Counted from the stretch's first letter, positions 18,977 to 29,935 are shown. The stretch is 64,000 nucleotides of DNA from an uncultured Pelagibacteraceae bacterium (GCA_902596745.1 CACJUZ010000004.1:1-64000); one strand, 5' to 3'. Made by a program: numbers and translations. The notes: a model not told the origin generated them from the sequence alone.

Positions 18977-20926
18977 ATGAGTAAAAACGTATCTTTGGCA
19001 ATAAAAAAAGCTATGGGCAACATCAGCCAGTTGCACCAAAATGATCTCAAATCAAAAGGTCCAAAAAAACCAGATTTATTTTCTTTATCAGGGGAAACAG
19101 AACTATTTCAAAATGATAAAGGCATTACCTTAAAAATTGATAGATCTAAAGATGCAAATCTCACAGACTTTGGAAAAGCTACTTTGTTAGATAGATATTT
19201 AGGTCAAAACGAATCTTTTCAAGACCTTTTTGCAAGAGTTGCCAGTACCTATGCTGACGATAATTTACATGCTCAAAGACTATACAATTACATTAGTAAT
19301 TTGTGGTTTATGCCTGCCACTCCAGTGTTATCTAACGGAGGAACTGAAAGAGGTTTACCTATTTCATGTTTTTTAAATGAAGCTGGAGATAGTTTAGAAG
19401 GAATACTGGGCCTATGGAGTGAAAATGTTTGGTTAGCTGCTAGAGGAGGCGGTATTGGAAGTTATTGGGGAAATTTGAGATCAATTGGAGAAAAAATTGG
19501 CAAAGTAGGAAAAACATCGGGAATTATTCCTTTTATAAAAGTTATGGACTCTTTAACATTGGCAATTAGTCAAGGATCACTCCGAAGAGGCTCTGCAGCA
19601 TGTTATCTTCCAATTGATCATCCAGAGATAGAAGAGTTTATTGAAATGAGAAGACCAACAGGTGGTGATGTAAATAGAAGATCTTTAAACTTACACCATG
19701 GCGTTTTAGTTTCAGATGATTTCATGAGAGCGGTTGAAACTGATGGTCAGTGGGCATTAAGAAGTCCAAAAGATGGATCTGTTCAATCAACTTTACCAGC
19801 TAGAAATCTATGGATTAGACTATTAACAGCTAGAGTTGAAACAGGAGAGCCTTACATTGTTTATATTGATACAGTCAACAGACAAATTCCTCAGCACCAT
19901 AAATTAGCAGGGTTAAAAGTTAAAACATCTAATTTGTGTAGTGAGATCACATTACCTACAGGCATTGATAATACAGGAAAAGAAAGAACTGCTGTATGTT
20001 GTTTGTCCTCTTTAAATCTTGAAACATATGACGAATGGAAAGACGAAGGAATGTTTATAGAAGATGTTATGAGATTTTTAGATAACGTGATGTCCGATTT
20101 CATTAATAGAGCACCAAACAGTTTTAGCAATGCAAAATATTCTGCTATGAGAGAAAGAAGCGTAGGTTTAGGAGTTATGGGTTTACACTCATTCTTTCAG
20201 CAAAAAAATATTCCTTTCGGTTCAGTAATGAGCAAAGTGTGGAATCAAAAAATATTTAAGCACATACAAGAAAAAGCAGACCAAGCTTCAGTAAAATTAG
20301 CTGAAGAAAGAGGTTCATGTCCTGATGCTGAAGAGTATGGTATAAAAGAAAGATTTTCAAATAAGACTGCAATAGCTCCAACAGCATCTATTTCAGTTAT
20401 CTGCGGAGGTGCTTCTCCTGGTATAGAACCTATTGCTGCCAATAGTTATACTCATAAAACTTTATCAGGCTCATTTAATGTGAGAAATAAATACCTAGCT
20501 AAAATTTTAGAAAAACACGGTAAAAATGATGACGAGACTTGGTCGTCTATCACTACTAATCAAGGATCTGTTTCACATTTAGATTTTTTAACTGATATTG
20601 AGAAAGACACCTTTAAAACAGCTTTCGAAATAGATCAAAGATGGATTGTTGAATTAGGAGCAGATAGAACACCAAATATATCTCAAGCTCAATCAATAAA
20701 TGTATTTGTCCCAGCTGATATTCATAAAAAAGATTTACATCAAATACATTTTCAAGCTTGGAAAAAAGGATTGAAAAGTCTGTATTATTGCAGATCAAAA
20801 TCAATACAAAGAGCTGAAAACGTTAACACTGGTTCTTCAACAGATGTGACAAAAAACGTTTACAAAGCTAATAAAGAATCAACTAATGAAGAAAATAAAT
20901 ATGAGGAGTGTTTATCATGTCAGTAG
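18977..20926 (+). CDS. nrdA: Ribonucleoside-diphosphate reductase alpha subunit
   Basis: LPISCFLNEAGDSLEGILGLWSENVWLAARGGGIG; NLCSEITLPTG; PTASISVICGGASPGIEP. Confidence 0.93.
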   Translation: MSKNVSLAIKKAMGNISQLHQNDLKSKGPKKPDLFSLSGETELFQNDKGITLKIDRSKDANLTDFGKATLLDRYLGQNESFQDLFARVASTYADDNLHAQRLYNYISNLWFMPATPVLSNGGTERGLPISCFLNEAGDSLEGILGLWSENVWLAARGGGIGSYWGNLRSIGEKIGKVGKTSGIIPFIKVMDSLTLAISQGSLRRGSAACYLPIDHPEIEEFIEMRRPTGGDVNRRSLNLHHGVLVSDDFMRAVETDGQWALRSPKDGSVQSTLPARNLWIRLLTARVETGEPYIVYIDTVNRQIPQHHKLAGLKVKTSNLCSEITLPTGIDNTGKERTAVCCLSSLNLETYDEWKDEGMFIEDVMRFLDNVMSDFINRAPNSFSNAKYSAMRERSVGLGVMGLHSFFQQKNIPFGSVMSKVWNQKIFKHIQEKADQASVKLAEERGSCPDAEEYGIKERFSNKTAIAPTASISVICGGASPGIEPIAANSYTHKTLSGSFNVRNKYLAKILEKHGKNDDETWSSITTNQGSVSHLDFLTDIEKDTFKTAFEIDQRWIVELGADRTPNISQAQSINVFVPADIHKKDLHQIHFQAWKKGLKSLYYCRSKSIQRAENVNTGSSTDVTKNVYKANKESTNEENKYEECLSCQ

Positions 20927-21927
20927 CAAAAAAAGAGAATACTAAGAAAATTATAGAGCCAAAAAAAATGGGTTTATTAGTAGAGAACCCAGTATATAAA
21001 CCGTTTAGATATCCGTGGTGTTACGATGCATGGTTAACTCAACAGAGAATTCATTGGCTTCCAGAGGAAGTCCCATTAGGTGACGATGTTAGAGACTGGC
21101 AAAAAAACCTATCTCAGCCTGAGAAAAATTTGGTAACACAAATTTTTAGGTTCTTTACCCAAGCAGATGTGGAAGTAAATAATTGTTATTTAAGACATTA
21201 TACAACTGTGTTTAAACCAACCGAAGTTTTAATGATGATGACAGCTTTCGCTTCTATGGAAACGGTTCACGTAGCTGCTTACTCACATTTATTGGATACA
21301 ATAGGAATGCCGGAATCAGAATACTCGGCATTTATGAAGTATAAGGAAATGAAAGATAAATATGACTACATGCAAGGTTTTAACGTAAATTCAAAAGAAG
21401 ATATTGCTAAAACAGTTGCTGTGTTTAGTGCCTTTACTGAAGGATTACAGTTGTTTGCTAGTTTTGCAATTCTTCTGAATTTCCCAAGACATAATAAACT
21501 TAAGGGCATGGGTCAGATAGTAACTTGGTCAGTAAGAGATGAAACTCTTCACTGTAATTCAATGATCAGAATATTTAAAGAGTTTATAAAAGAAAATCCT
21601 GAAATTTGGACGCCTAAATTAAAAAAAGAAATCTATGAAGCCTGCAGGACTATTGTTGAGCACGAAGATGCTTTTATTGATTTAGCTTTTGAAATGGGTC
21701 CAATGGAAGGTTTAACCGCTCAAGAGGTAAAAGACTATATTAGATTTATTGGAAATAGACGTCTGATACAATTAGGACTGGAACCTATATATGATGTCAA
21801 AAAAAATCCTTTAACATGGTTAGATACTATGCTTAATGCGGTTGAGCATATGAACTTCTTTGAAGGTAGAGCTACTGAATATTCTAAAGCTTCAACTAAA
21901 GGAACATGGGTAGAGGCGTTTTCTTAA
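20917..21927 (+). CDS. nrdB: Ribonucleoside-diphosphate reductase beta subunit
   Basis: FASMETVHVAAYSHLLDTIG; WSVRDETLHCNSMI; start at ATG 20917 (MSVAKK). Confidence 0.93.
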   Translation: MSVAKKENTKKIIEPKKMGLLVENPVYKPFRYPWCYDAWLTQQRIHWLPEEVPLGDDVRDWQKNLSQPEKNLVTQIFRFFTQADVEVNNCYLRHYTTVFKPTEVLMMMTAFASMETVHVAAYSHLLDTIGMPESEYSAFMKYKEMKDKYDYMQGFNVNSKEDIAKTVAVFSAFTEGLQLFASFAILLNFPRHNKLKGMGQIVTWSVRDETLHCNSMIRIFKEFIKENPEIWTPKLKKEIYEACRTIVEHEDAFIDLAFEMGPMEGLTAQEVKDYIRFIGNRRLIQLGLEPIYDVKKNPLTWLDTMLNAVEHMNFFEGRATEYSKASTKGTWVEAFS

Positions 21928-21933
21928 AACTTA

Positions 21934-22578
21934 TTGGATTTTAAATTTAAAAAATATTGGCGGAAAACTGGTCTAAGCCCTAAGTGGGGAAATAAATTAA
22001 TTGAGATAATCAATCAAAAAAAACCCAACCACTTTCTTGAAATAGGTGTTTTTTGTGGAGTTACTTCTCGAAATATTTGTGAATTTTTAAATGTTATTCA
22101 TAATGGTAACTTTACATACACTGGTATAGATCTATTTGGGGAGGAAAGTAGCGACAACAATGAAAAGAAACCAAAATATATCACTCATCAAAAATTTTCA
22201 AATCCATTAAAACATATTTATTATAATTTATTATTTAAAGAAAATTTGAATTCTTTAAATAGTGTTAAAAAATTTTTAAAAAAGTTTGATAACCAAATAA
22301 GTCTTTATAAAGGAAATTCAAATAATGTTCTCAAAAATTTGAATATTGAAAATATCGATTTTGCTTTTATAGATGGTGGTCACAGCTATCAAACAACTTT
22401 TAATGATTTAAAAGTGGTTCATCAAAGTATGAAAGGTAAAAAAGCCACTATAGTTTGTGATGACTATGAAGACGCTAGTTATATAACTGATGTCAAAAAA
22501 GCTATTGACGATTACGTAAAAAGTGAAAATTTATCACTAAGAACGATCGAAGGAAAATTTGCAATAATAGAAATTTAG
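21934..22578 (+). CDS. Class I SAM-dependent methyltransferase (Methyltransf_24-like)
   Basis: HFLEIGVFCGVTSRNICEFL...YTGIDLFG...IDFAFIDGGHSYQTTFNDL; TTG start. Confidence 0.75.
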   Translation: MDFKFKKYWRKTGLSPKWGNKLIEIINQKKPNHFLEIGVFCGVTSRNICEFLNVIHNGNFTYTGIDLFGEESSDNNEKKPKYITHQKFSNPLKHIYYNLLFKENLNSLNSVKKFLKKFDNQISLYKGNSNNVLKNLNIENIDFAFIDGGHSYQTTFNDLKVVHQSMKGKKATIVCDDYEDASYITDVKKAIDDYVKSENLSLRTIEGKFAIIEI

Positions 22579-23703
22579 CTATCTTTGATTTAATAACATT
22601 ACTTCTCTGACTTCTTGACCTTTATATTTTGATAATGGCCTGATCAGTTTATTTGAAGCATGTTGTTCCATAATATGGGCAGACCAACCAGTAATTCTAG
22701 ACATTACAAATATGGGAGTATAAAAATCTATGTCAATTCCCATCATATAATAAGTAGGTCCGCACGGAAAATCTACGTTAGGGTGTATATTCTTTTTCTC
22801 TAACATGACTTTTTCTAAAATTTCATATATTTGAGTATACTTTTCTTTTTTTAAAAGTTTCGCAACTTTGAACATATAATGTTTCATAGTAGGTACTCTT
22901 GAGTCTCCTGTTCTGTATACTCTATGACCAAATCCCATAATAACCTTTTTCTTATCTAAGGCATTTTCAATCCATGTTTTAGCTTTTTCTGGTTTTTTTA
23001 TTTCCTTCATCATGTGCATTACAGCTTCATTAGCTCCACCGTGTAAAGGGCCTTTAAGTGATGCTATCGCTCCAGTAATAGCACCGTGTAAATCAGACAA
23101 ACTACTAGTTATTGTTCTGGCAGTAAAAGTTGAAACATTAAAACTATGTTCCGCATATAGAATCAGAGAAATATCAAAAGCCCTTACAATTTCTTTATCA
23201 GGAACTTTATTAAACATCATTTTAAAAAAATTTTGTGAAAATGACAATTTTTTGTCTGGAGAAATAATTTTTTTCCCTTTTCGATACCTAAAATAGGCTG
23301 CAACCGCAGTAGGTGTCTTAGCAAAAATTCTCATAGCTTTTCTCATGTTAGCCTTGGGAGAGTTATCTTTTGTGTCTTTGTCCTCTAAAGCCATCAAACT
23401 AACACAAGTTCTAATAACATCCATAGGATGTGCAGTCTTCGGCATTTTTTGAATGTCATTTAAAATTTGTTTTGACAGTTTTCTTTCTGATCTTTCTTCT
23501 TTAATAAATTTTTTTAATTGTTTTTTGTTTGGTAATTCTCCGTGTAAAACTAAGTAAGCCACTTCTTCAAAATCACATTTGTCACACAATTCTTGAACCG
23601 TATAACCCCTGTAAGTAAGTGTACTTAATTCTGGAACAACGTGTGAAATTGTAGTTTCATCAACTACTATTCCTAATAAACCTTTTTTAATTTCTTCACT
23701 CAT
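22579..23703 (-). CDS. prpC: 2-methylcitrate synthase / citrate synthase family
   Basis: Citrate synthase motifs LHGGANEAVM, GFGHRVYRTGDSR; adjacent to prpB. Confidence 0.85.
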   Translation of the reverse strand: MSEEIKKGLLGIVVDETTISHVVPELSTLTYRGYTVQELCDKCDFEEVAYLVLHGELPNKKQLKKFIKEERSERKLSKQILNDIQKMPKTAHPMDVIRTCVSLMALEDKDTKDNSPKANMRKAMRIFAKTPTAVAAYFRYRKGKKIISPDKKLSFSQNFFKMMFNKVPDKEIVRAFDISLILYAEHSFNVSTFTARTITSSLSDLHGAITGAIASLKGPLHGGANEAVMHMMKEIKKPEKAKTWIENALDKKKVIMGFGHRVYRTGDSRVPTMKHYMFKVAKLLKKEKYTQIYEILEKVMLEKKNIHPNVDFPCGPTYYMMGIDIDFYTPIFVMSRITGWSAHIMEQHASNKLIRPLSKYKGQEVREVMLLNQR

Positions 23704-23714
23704 TATTCATGTCC

Positions 23715-24611
23715 CTATTCATGTCCCTCAGTAGAAAAATCTGTAATTTTCTTATCTGGCGTATTGTATTTCTCATATTCTACAAGCTCATACAACCTTT
23801 TTCTAGTCTGCATTTTGTCTATAATATTATTTTGGTGACCATCTTTAAAAATAGACTTCAGACCTTCTTCTGCACTTTTCATAGCTAATCTTTGGGTTGT
23901 AACTGGATAAATGACTAAATTATATCCTAAGCTTTCAAGTTGATTTTTATCTAACAATTTAGATTTACCGAACTCAGTCATATTGGCCAGCAAATAACCT
24001 TTTGAATTTTTTCTAACTTTTTCAAATTCATTCTCATCTTTTAAAGCTTCTGGAAATATCATATCAGCACCTGCACTTTCATATGCTTTAATTCTATTAA
24101 TTGTTTTATCTAGACCTTCAACCGTATTTGCATCTGTTCTGGCGATAATTAAAAAGTTTTTGTCTTTTCTTGATTTGACACATTCTTCAATTTTCTTAAC
24201 CATTTCCTCTATAGAAATAAGTTCTTTATTATCTAAGTGACCACACCTTTTTTCAGCAACTTGATCTTCAAGATGACAACCAGCTAAACCTTTAGCCTCA
24301 AAGACTTCAATTGTTTTTTTACAATTGCCAAAACCTGTATCGATATCTACTATCGTAGGCAAATCTGTAACTCTTGCTATTTGACTACTTCTATAGCTCA
24401 CTTGATCTAATGAGGTAAGACCTATGTCAGGTAGTCCTAAGTCATTTGACATTACTCCTCCAGAAACATAGACACCGTCGAAACCAATTTCAGCAATTAA
24501 TTTCGCACACAGAGGATTGTAAGCACCTGGAAACCTCAGTAATTTTTTAGATTGTAATTTACTTATTAAATTAGATCTTTTTTCTGCTACTGTTTTTTTT
24601 GTAAAGTGCAT
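23715..24611 (-). CDS. prpB: Methylisocitrate lyase
   Basis: RFPGAYNPLCAKLIAEIGFDGVYVSGG; DIDTGFGN; HLEDQVAEKRCGHLDNKEL. Confidence 0.92.
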   Translation of the reverse strand: MHFTKKTVAEKRSNLISKLQSKKLLRFPGAYNPLCAKLIAEIGFDGVYVSGGVMSNDLGLPDIGLTSLDQVSYRSSQIARVTDLPTIVDIDTGFGNCKKTIEVFEAKGLAGCHLEDQVAEKRCGHLDNKELISIEEMVKKIEECVKSRKDKNFLIIARTDANTVEGLDKTINRIKAYESAGADMIFPEALKDENEFEKVRKNSKGYLLANMTEFGKSKLLDKNQLESLGYNLVIYPVTTQRLAMKSAEEGLKSIFKDGHQNNIIDKMQTRKRLYELVEYEKYNTPDKKITDFSTEGHE

Positions 24612-24652
24612 TTGCCAAAATGTATATTAGAGCAGAGTATAAAAATCAAAGA

Positions 24653-25252
24653 TTATTTAAGTAAAATAAATAAGCCTGTTAAAATTAAGAGTATTGCAAG
24701 TAAAAATTCGATTGTTTTTTTAATCTTCAAATTTGTAACAAATTTTCTTAAACCACTACCAAATAAAGCCCAAACACATATTGACGGAAAGCATATTACT
24801 GCAGCAGTAATTGTGACAAATGCAACACCTATAAAGATATTTTCCTCGGTAGGAAAAAAACCTGAAGCTACTGTTACAGCTATAGACCACGCTTTAGGAT
24901 TAACAAATTGGAAAACAGAAGCTTCATAGAATTTTAGAGGCCTACCTGTTTCTTTTTGTATCATACTAAAAGAACCAATCATTGTTTTAGCTAGGTAGAG
25001 TAGATACAAAAAACATAAAATTTTCATATAAAATTGAACTTGAGGGTAAATTAGAAATAAATTTGCTAAACCAAAACAAGTTAATCCTATTTGTACAATA
25101 TGACCAAGTGGAATTCCTATTACGTGAGGTAAGGTTCTAAAAAAACCAAATTTAAGTCCAGAGGCAGTTAACATAGCATTATTTGGACCAGGTGTTATAA
25201 ACATAGTAAAGTAAAAAGTTGCCAAGGCTGAGAATAGGGCAAAAGTTATCAT
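24653..25252 (-). CDS. LysE family translocator
   Basis: FTMFITPGPNNAMLTASGLKFGFFRTLPHVIGIPLGH. Confidence 0.9.
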   Translation of the reverse strand: MITFALFSALATFYFTMFITPGPNNAMLTASGLKFGFFRTLPHVIGIPLGHIVQIGLTCFGLANLFLIYPQVQFYMKILCFLYLLYLAKTMIGSFSMIQKETGRPLKFYEASVFQFVNPKAWSIAVTVASGFFPTEENIFIGVAFVTITAAVICFPSICVWALFGSGLRKFVTNLKIKKTIEFLLAILLILTGLFILLK

Positions 25253-25911
25253 AAATATTTTTCTATAACTTTTTCAAAACCAACAAAATCTGAAATTAAA
25301 GCGTCATGCTTAATTTCATTTTCGGATTTTTCTGTATACCCATCTTTTACTAAAATGAAAGGCAATTTAGCATTGTGAGCAGACATTTCATCAACTTCAC
25401 TATCACCAATCATAATTGTTTTATTTAAATTTCCACCAATAATTTCTACAACATCTGTTAAATGTCTAGGATCAGGTTTATTAAAGGCAAAAGTATCAGA
25501 TCCTGCAACGTACTCAAAATACTTGTAAATATTTAATCTTTTTAACAGATCAACAGCCAAATGCTCTTGTTTGTTTGTACAAACAGCCATCGAAATATTT
25601 TTGGTTTTTGCCCAATCTAAAAATTTAATTAAACCTTTTAATGGCTTACTATACTTATCAATATTCTTGGCATAAAAATCAATAAACTCCTTTGTCATTG
25701 CCTTTTTGGTTTCTTCATTTTTAATTTCTTCTTTAAAAGATCTTTGCATCATTACCCATGCCCCTTTTCCAGCAAGTGATTTTATGTCTTTCATTTTTTT
25801 TTCTTCGAGTCCGAATTTTCTCATTACATGATTATGTGCAGCCATTAAATCTGGAGCAGTGTTAACAATTGTTCCATCTAAGTCGAATAAAATAGTTAAA
25901 TTTTGAGTCAT
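25249..25911 (-). CDS. gph: HAD-family phosphatase, phosphoglycolate phosphatase-like
   Basis: LFDLDGTIVNTAPDLMAAHN; CTNKQEHLA; MIGDSEVDEMSAHNA. Confidence 0.85.
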   Translation of the reverse strand: MTQNLTILFDLDGTIVNTAPDLMAAHNHVMRKFGLEEKKMKDIKSLAGKGAWVMMQRSFKEEIKNEETKKAMTKEFIDFYAKNIDKYSKPLKGLIKFLDWAKTKNISMAVCTNKQEHLAVDLLKRLNIYKYFEYVAGSDTFAFNKPDPRHLTDVVEIIGGNLNKTIMIGDSEVDEMSAHNAKLPFILVKDGYTEKSENEIKHDALISDFVGFEKVIEKYL

Positions 25912-25982
25912 TTTTTAAAGTTTTAAAAAGAAATATTTTGTGACTTATTTATAATCTATTTCTAATGTAAAGAGAACTTTTT

Positions 25983-26627
25983 ATGAGGAAAAATTCAAAA
26001 TTAAAAAAAGTGATTAAACTAAGATCTGAACAAGATGATTTGAGAGTAAAAGCCTTAAACAAAGGTGTAAATTTAATTGCACCAGAAACTATTTTCCTTT
26101 CAAAAGATACGAGGTTTGGAAAAAACGTTAAAATTGAACCTTATGTGGTTATTGGCTCAAAAGTTAAAATTGGAAACAATGTTACCATTAAATCTTTTTC
26201 CCATTTAGAGGGAGCTAAATTAGAAAAAAATGTTACAGTCGGTCCTTATGCAAGAATAAGACCAGGATCACATTTCTTACCAGGTTCAAAAATAGGTAAT
26301 TTTGTAGAAACAAAAAATTCTAAAATAAAATCGAAAAGTAAAGTTAATCATTTATCTTATATTGGAGACGCAGAAATTGGGGAAAGTAGTAATATCGGTG
26401 CAGGCACTATTACATGTAATTATGATGGGATAAAAAAGCATAAAACTAAAATTAAAAAGAATGTATTTGTAGGGTCAAATTCTTCATTAGTAGCACCATT
26501 GCTTATTGAAGAAAACTCTGTAATAGGTGCAGGATCTGTCATTACTAAAAGTATTAAAAAAAATTCACTAGCACTAACAAGATCTCCTCAAATTACAAAA
26601 AAAAATTACAAAAGGAAAAAAAAATAA
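25983..26627 (+). CDS. Stand-alone GlmU-like left-handed beta-helix acetyltransferase domain
   Basis: Hexapeptide repeats; GPYARIRPGSHFLPGSKIGNFVETKNSKIKSKSKVNHLSYIGDAEIGESSNIGAGTITCNYDG, diagnostic of GlmU C-terminal domain; no uridylyltransferase domain. Confidence 0.9.
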   Translation: MRKNSKLKKVIKLRSEQDDLRVKALNKGVNLIAPETIFLSKDTRFGKNVKIEPYVVIGSKVKIGNNVTIKSFSHLEGAKLEKNVTVGPYARIRPGSHFLPGSKIGNFVETKNSKIKSKSKVNHLSYIGDAEIGESSNIGAGTITCNYDGIKKHKTKIKKNVFVGSNSSLVAPLLIEENSVIGAGSVITKSIKKNSLALTRSPQITKKNYKRKKK

Positions 26628-28444
26628 TGTGTGGGATAATTGGTATTGCAAGTAATAAATCTGTAACTTCAAATATAATAAATTCTTTAAAAAGATTAGA
26701 ATATAGAGGATATGACTCGGCTGGCATTGCGACAATTTCTAAACAACATCTTAATGAAAAAAAATGTTCAGGAAGAGTAGAAGAGCTTGAAAAAATATTA
26801 TTTAATTCACCAGCTCAAGGAAATATAGGAATTGGTCATGTGAGATGGGCTACTCATGGCGTACCTAATGAAATTAATGCACATCCTCATTCATCTGAAA
26901 TAGTTTCAGTAGTTCATAATGGAATAATTGAAAATTCTAATTTTTTAAAAAAAAGTTTAGAAAAAGAGGGATACAAGTTTAAATCTCAAACTGACACCGA
27001 GGTCATTACCTTATTAATCACGAAATATCTTAAAAAATCAAATCCTATCGATGCTGTATTAAAGTCATTAGAATTTCTTGAGGGAAGTTTTGCTTTAGGG
27101 ATATTGTTTAAAGACCAAGCGGATATAATCATAGGAGCGAGAAGGGGTAGTCCATTAGCTGTTGGATATTCAAATAATGAAAATTATTTAGGTTCCGACT
27201 CATACGCTCTAAAAGCTATGACAAATAAAATTTCATATTTAGACGACGGTGAAATATGTATTTTATCAAAAGATAATGTTGAATTTTTTGATAGTAAAAA
27301 AAATAAAATAAATAAAAAAATATTAGTTTTATCTGAAGACAAAAATGAAGCAAAGCTAGGAGATTATAAAAATTTTATGTCCAAAGAAATATTTGAGCAA
27401 CCAACTACCGTTAAAAATTGTTTGAATGAGTATATAGATAAAATTAGAAATGACATAAATCTTTATGACTTTCCAATTAATCCAAAAAAAATCGAAAAAA
27501 TTTTTCTTATTGGTTGTGGTACTGCTTATCATTCATGTCAAGTAGCCAAATATTGGATAGAAGAACTAACGGATTTAAATGTAGAAACTGAAGTGGCATC
27601 AGAATTTAGATACAGAAAAATAAAATTTGACCCTAATACTTTATATGTATTTGTATCTCAGTCTGGAGAAACAGCAGACACAGCTGCAGCCTTAGAATTA
27701 GCAAAAAAAAATAAAATGAAAACTTGTTCTGTAATAAATGTGGTAGAAAGCTCAATTGCTAGGAATTCCGATTGGGTTATTCCAATTCATGCTGGTCCAG
27801 AAATAGGTGTTGCTTCAACAAAAGCCTTTATAGGTCAAATGCTTGTTTTATATGTAATGAGTTTAAAAATTTCTAGAATAAGAGGCAACATTGATAATAA
27901 AAATTATATTGAAAGAATTAAAAATCTTAAAAATCTACCTGATAGTATAGAAAAATCATTAAAAACAGAGGAACTTATTCAGGTATTTGCTAAAGATTTT
28001 TTATCAGCAAAAGGATCAATGTTTTTAGGTAGAGGATCATCATTTCCAATCGCATTAGAAGGAGCATTAAAATTAAAAGAATTATCATATCTTCACGCAG
28101 AGGGTTATCCCGCAGGTGAGATGAAGCACGGCCCACTTGCTTTAATTGAAGATGGTTTGCCTGTTATCATTTTAGCACCAAAAGATAAATATTTTGAAAA
28201 AACTATTTCTAATATGCAAGAAGTTATAGCAAGAGGGGGAAAAGTTTTATTAATATCAGATAAACACGATGAAGTAATAAATGAAAATATAAGATTTAAA
28301 ATTGAAATGCCTTTTATTGATGAACTTTTAAATCCTTTTTTGTTAACTATACCACTTCAATTACTAGCTTATCACGTAGCGTTATTAAAAAAATGTGATA
28401 TAGATAAACCAAGAAACTTGGCTAAATCTGTAACAGTTGAGTAA
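26627..28444 (+). CDS. glmS: Glutamine-fructose-6-phosphate aminotransferase (isomerizing)
   Basis: MCGIIGIAS...RLEYRGYDSAGIA; two SIS domains; DKPRNLAKSVTVE C-terminus. Confidence 0.97.
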   Translation: MCGIIGIASNKSVTSNIINSLKRLEYRGYDSAGIATISKQHLNEKKCSGRVEELEKILFNSPAQGNIGIGHVRWATHGVPNEINAHPHSSEIVSVVHNGIIENSNFLKKSLEKEGYKFKSQTDTEVITLLITKYLKKSNPIDAVLKSLEFLEGSFALGILFKDQADIIIGARRGSPLAVGYSNNENYLGSDSYALKAMTNKISYLDDGEICILSKDNVEFFDSKKNKINKKILVLSEDKNEAKLGDYKNFMSKEIFEQPTTVKNCLNEYIDKIRNDINLYDFPINPKKIEKIFLIGCGTAYHSCQVAKYWIEELTDLNVETEVASEFRYRKIKFDPNTLYVFVSQSGETADTAAALELAKKNKMKTCSVINVVESSIARNSDWVIPIHAGPEIGVASTKAFIGQMLVLYVMSLKISRIRGNIDNKNYIERIKNLKNLPDSIEKSLKTEELIQVFAKDFLSAKGSMFLGRGSSFPIALEGALKLKELSYLHAEGYPAGEMKHGPLALIEDGLPVIILAPKDKYFEKTISNMQEVIARGGKVLLISDKHDEVINENIRFKIEMPFIDELLNPFLLTIPLQLLAYHVALLKKCDIDKPRNLAKSVTVE

Positions 28445-28507
28445 ATTTTCTAATTTAACTATTGGAAATTTATTCTCTATACTCTATATACATATCACAG
28501 GTTGAAT

Positions 28508-29884
28508 ATGAAAAAATGGACATTAAATAGCTGGACTAAATATCCTGCAAAACATCTTCCTAATTATGTAGATAAGAAAGAGTTGGATTTAGTCTTAGGC
28601 AAAATACAAAAGTATCCACCACTCGTTTTTGCTGGAGAAACTAGATCTTTGAAAAAGGCATTAGCGCAAGTAGTAGAGGGTAAAGCCTTTTTACTTCAGG
28701 GTGGAGATTGTGCAGAAAGTTTTGCAGAATTTCATCCGGATAATATCAGAGATACTTTTAAAGTAATTTTGCAGATGTCTTTAGTTTTAACAGCATCAGC
28801 TTCAGTACCAGTTGTTAAAGTTGGAAGAATAGCTGGACAATTTTCTAAACCAAGAAGTGCTCCAACAGAAAAAAAAGATGGAAAAGAGTTACCAAGCTAT
28901 TTAGGTGACAACATAAACGGAATGGATTTTAATGAGAAATCAAGAGTTCCAGATGCAAAAAGATTATTTAGAGCATATTCACAATCAGCATCAACGCTAA
29001 ACTTATTAAGAGCTTTTTCTCAGGGAGGGTTTGCTGATCTCAGACAAGTGCATTTATGGAATTTAGGATTTATTAAAGAAAAAACTAAAGGTAAATACAA
29101 AGAGATTGAGGATAAAATTAGCGATGCTTTGGCTTTTATGCAAGCTTGTGGAATCAATTCAGACAATAATAGAAGATTAAGAACTGTAAATTTTTATACT
29201 TCTCATGAAGCCCTTTTACTACCATTTGAAGAGGCCATGACAAGGGTCGACTCAACTACTGGAGAGTATCACGATACATCTGCACACTTTGTGTGGATAG
29301 GAGACAGAACTAGACAACCAGATGGAGCTCATGTTGAATTTTGCAGAGGTATTAAAAACCCTTTAGGCTTAAAATGTGGTCCGACCTTAAAACCTGAGGA
29401 ACTTGTAAAACTATGCAATATTCTTAATCCAGATAATGAGCTAGGAAGAATGACCTTGATTTCAAGATTTGGAGCAGACAACGTAGAAAAATATTTACCT
29501 AAACTAATTAAAGTAATTAAAAAAGAAGGATTAAATGTAATATGGTCATGTGACCCAATGCACGGCAACACAATCAAGGCAGCCACAGGATTTAAGACAA
29601 GACCTTTTGACAGTGTTTTAAAAGAGGTAAAAAACTTTTTTGGCGTACATCAATCTGAAGGAAGTTATGCTGGAGGATTACACGTCGAAATGACTGGTCA
29701 GGATGTGACCGAATGCACAGGTGGGGCTCAGAAAATATCTGAAAACGACTTATCTAATAGATACAGAACGCATTGCGACCCAAGATTGAATGCTGATCAA
29801 GCGTTAGAATTAGCTTTTTTAATTTCTGATGAAATTAAGAAAAACTCAAAATATTCAAAAAAAATTATCCAAGCCGCGTCTTAA
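28508..29884 (+). CDS. Class II 3-deoxy-7-phosphoheptulonate synthase
   Basis: [42 protein letters not shown]. Start may be 28502 or 28508. Confidence 0.93.
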   Translation: MKKWTLNSWTKYPAKHLPNYVDKKELDLVLGKIQKYPPLVFAGETRSLKKALAQVVEGKAFLLQGGDCAESFAEFHPDNIRDTFKVILQMSLVLTASASVPVVKVGRIAGQFSKPRSAPTEKKDGKELPSYLGDNINGMDFNEKSRVPDAKRLFRAYSQSASTLNLLRAFSQGGFADLRQVHLWNLGFIKEKTKGKYKEIEDKISDALAFMQACGINSDNNRRLRTVNFYTSHEALLLPFEEAMTRVDSTTGEYHDTSAHFVWIGDRTRQPDGAHVEFCRGIKNPLGLKCGPTLKPEELVKLCNILNPDNELGRMTLISRFGADNVEKYLPKLIKVIKKEGLNVIWSCDPMHGNTIKAATGFKTRPFDSVLKEVKNFFGVHQSEGSYAGGLHVEMTGQDVTECTGGAQKISENDLSNRYRTHCDPRLNADQALELAFLISDEIKKNSKYSKKIIQAAS

Positions 29885-29935
29885 TAATTATTGTAATTAT
29901 TAAGACATGACCTTAAAAGAGGAGGTGTATTAATT

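Noticed and set aside
24606-24929. Plus-strand ORF opposite LysE gene
   Set aside because: Antisense to a clear LysE-family gene; no domain.
29880-29904. CTTAATAATTA-TTG-TAATTATTAAG as a terminator after the DAHP synthase gene
   Set aside because: Perfect palindrome, but all-AT stem with no U-tract; may be chance in this composition.
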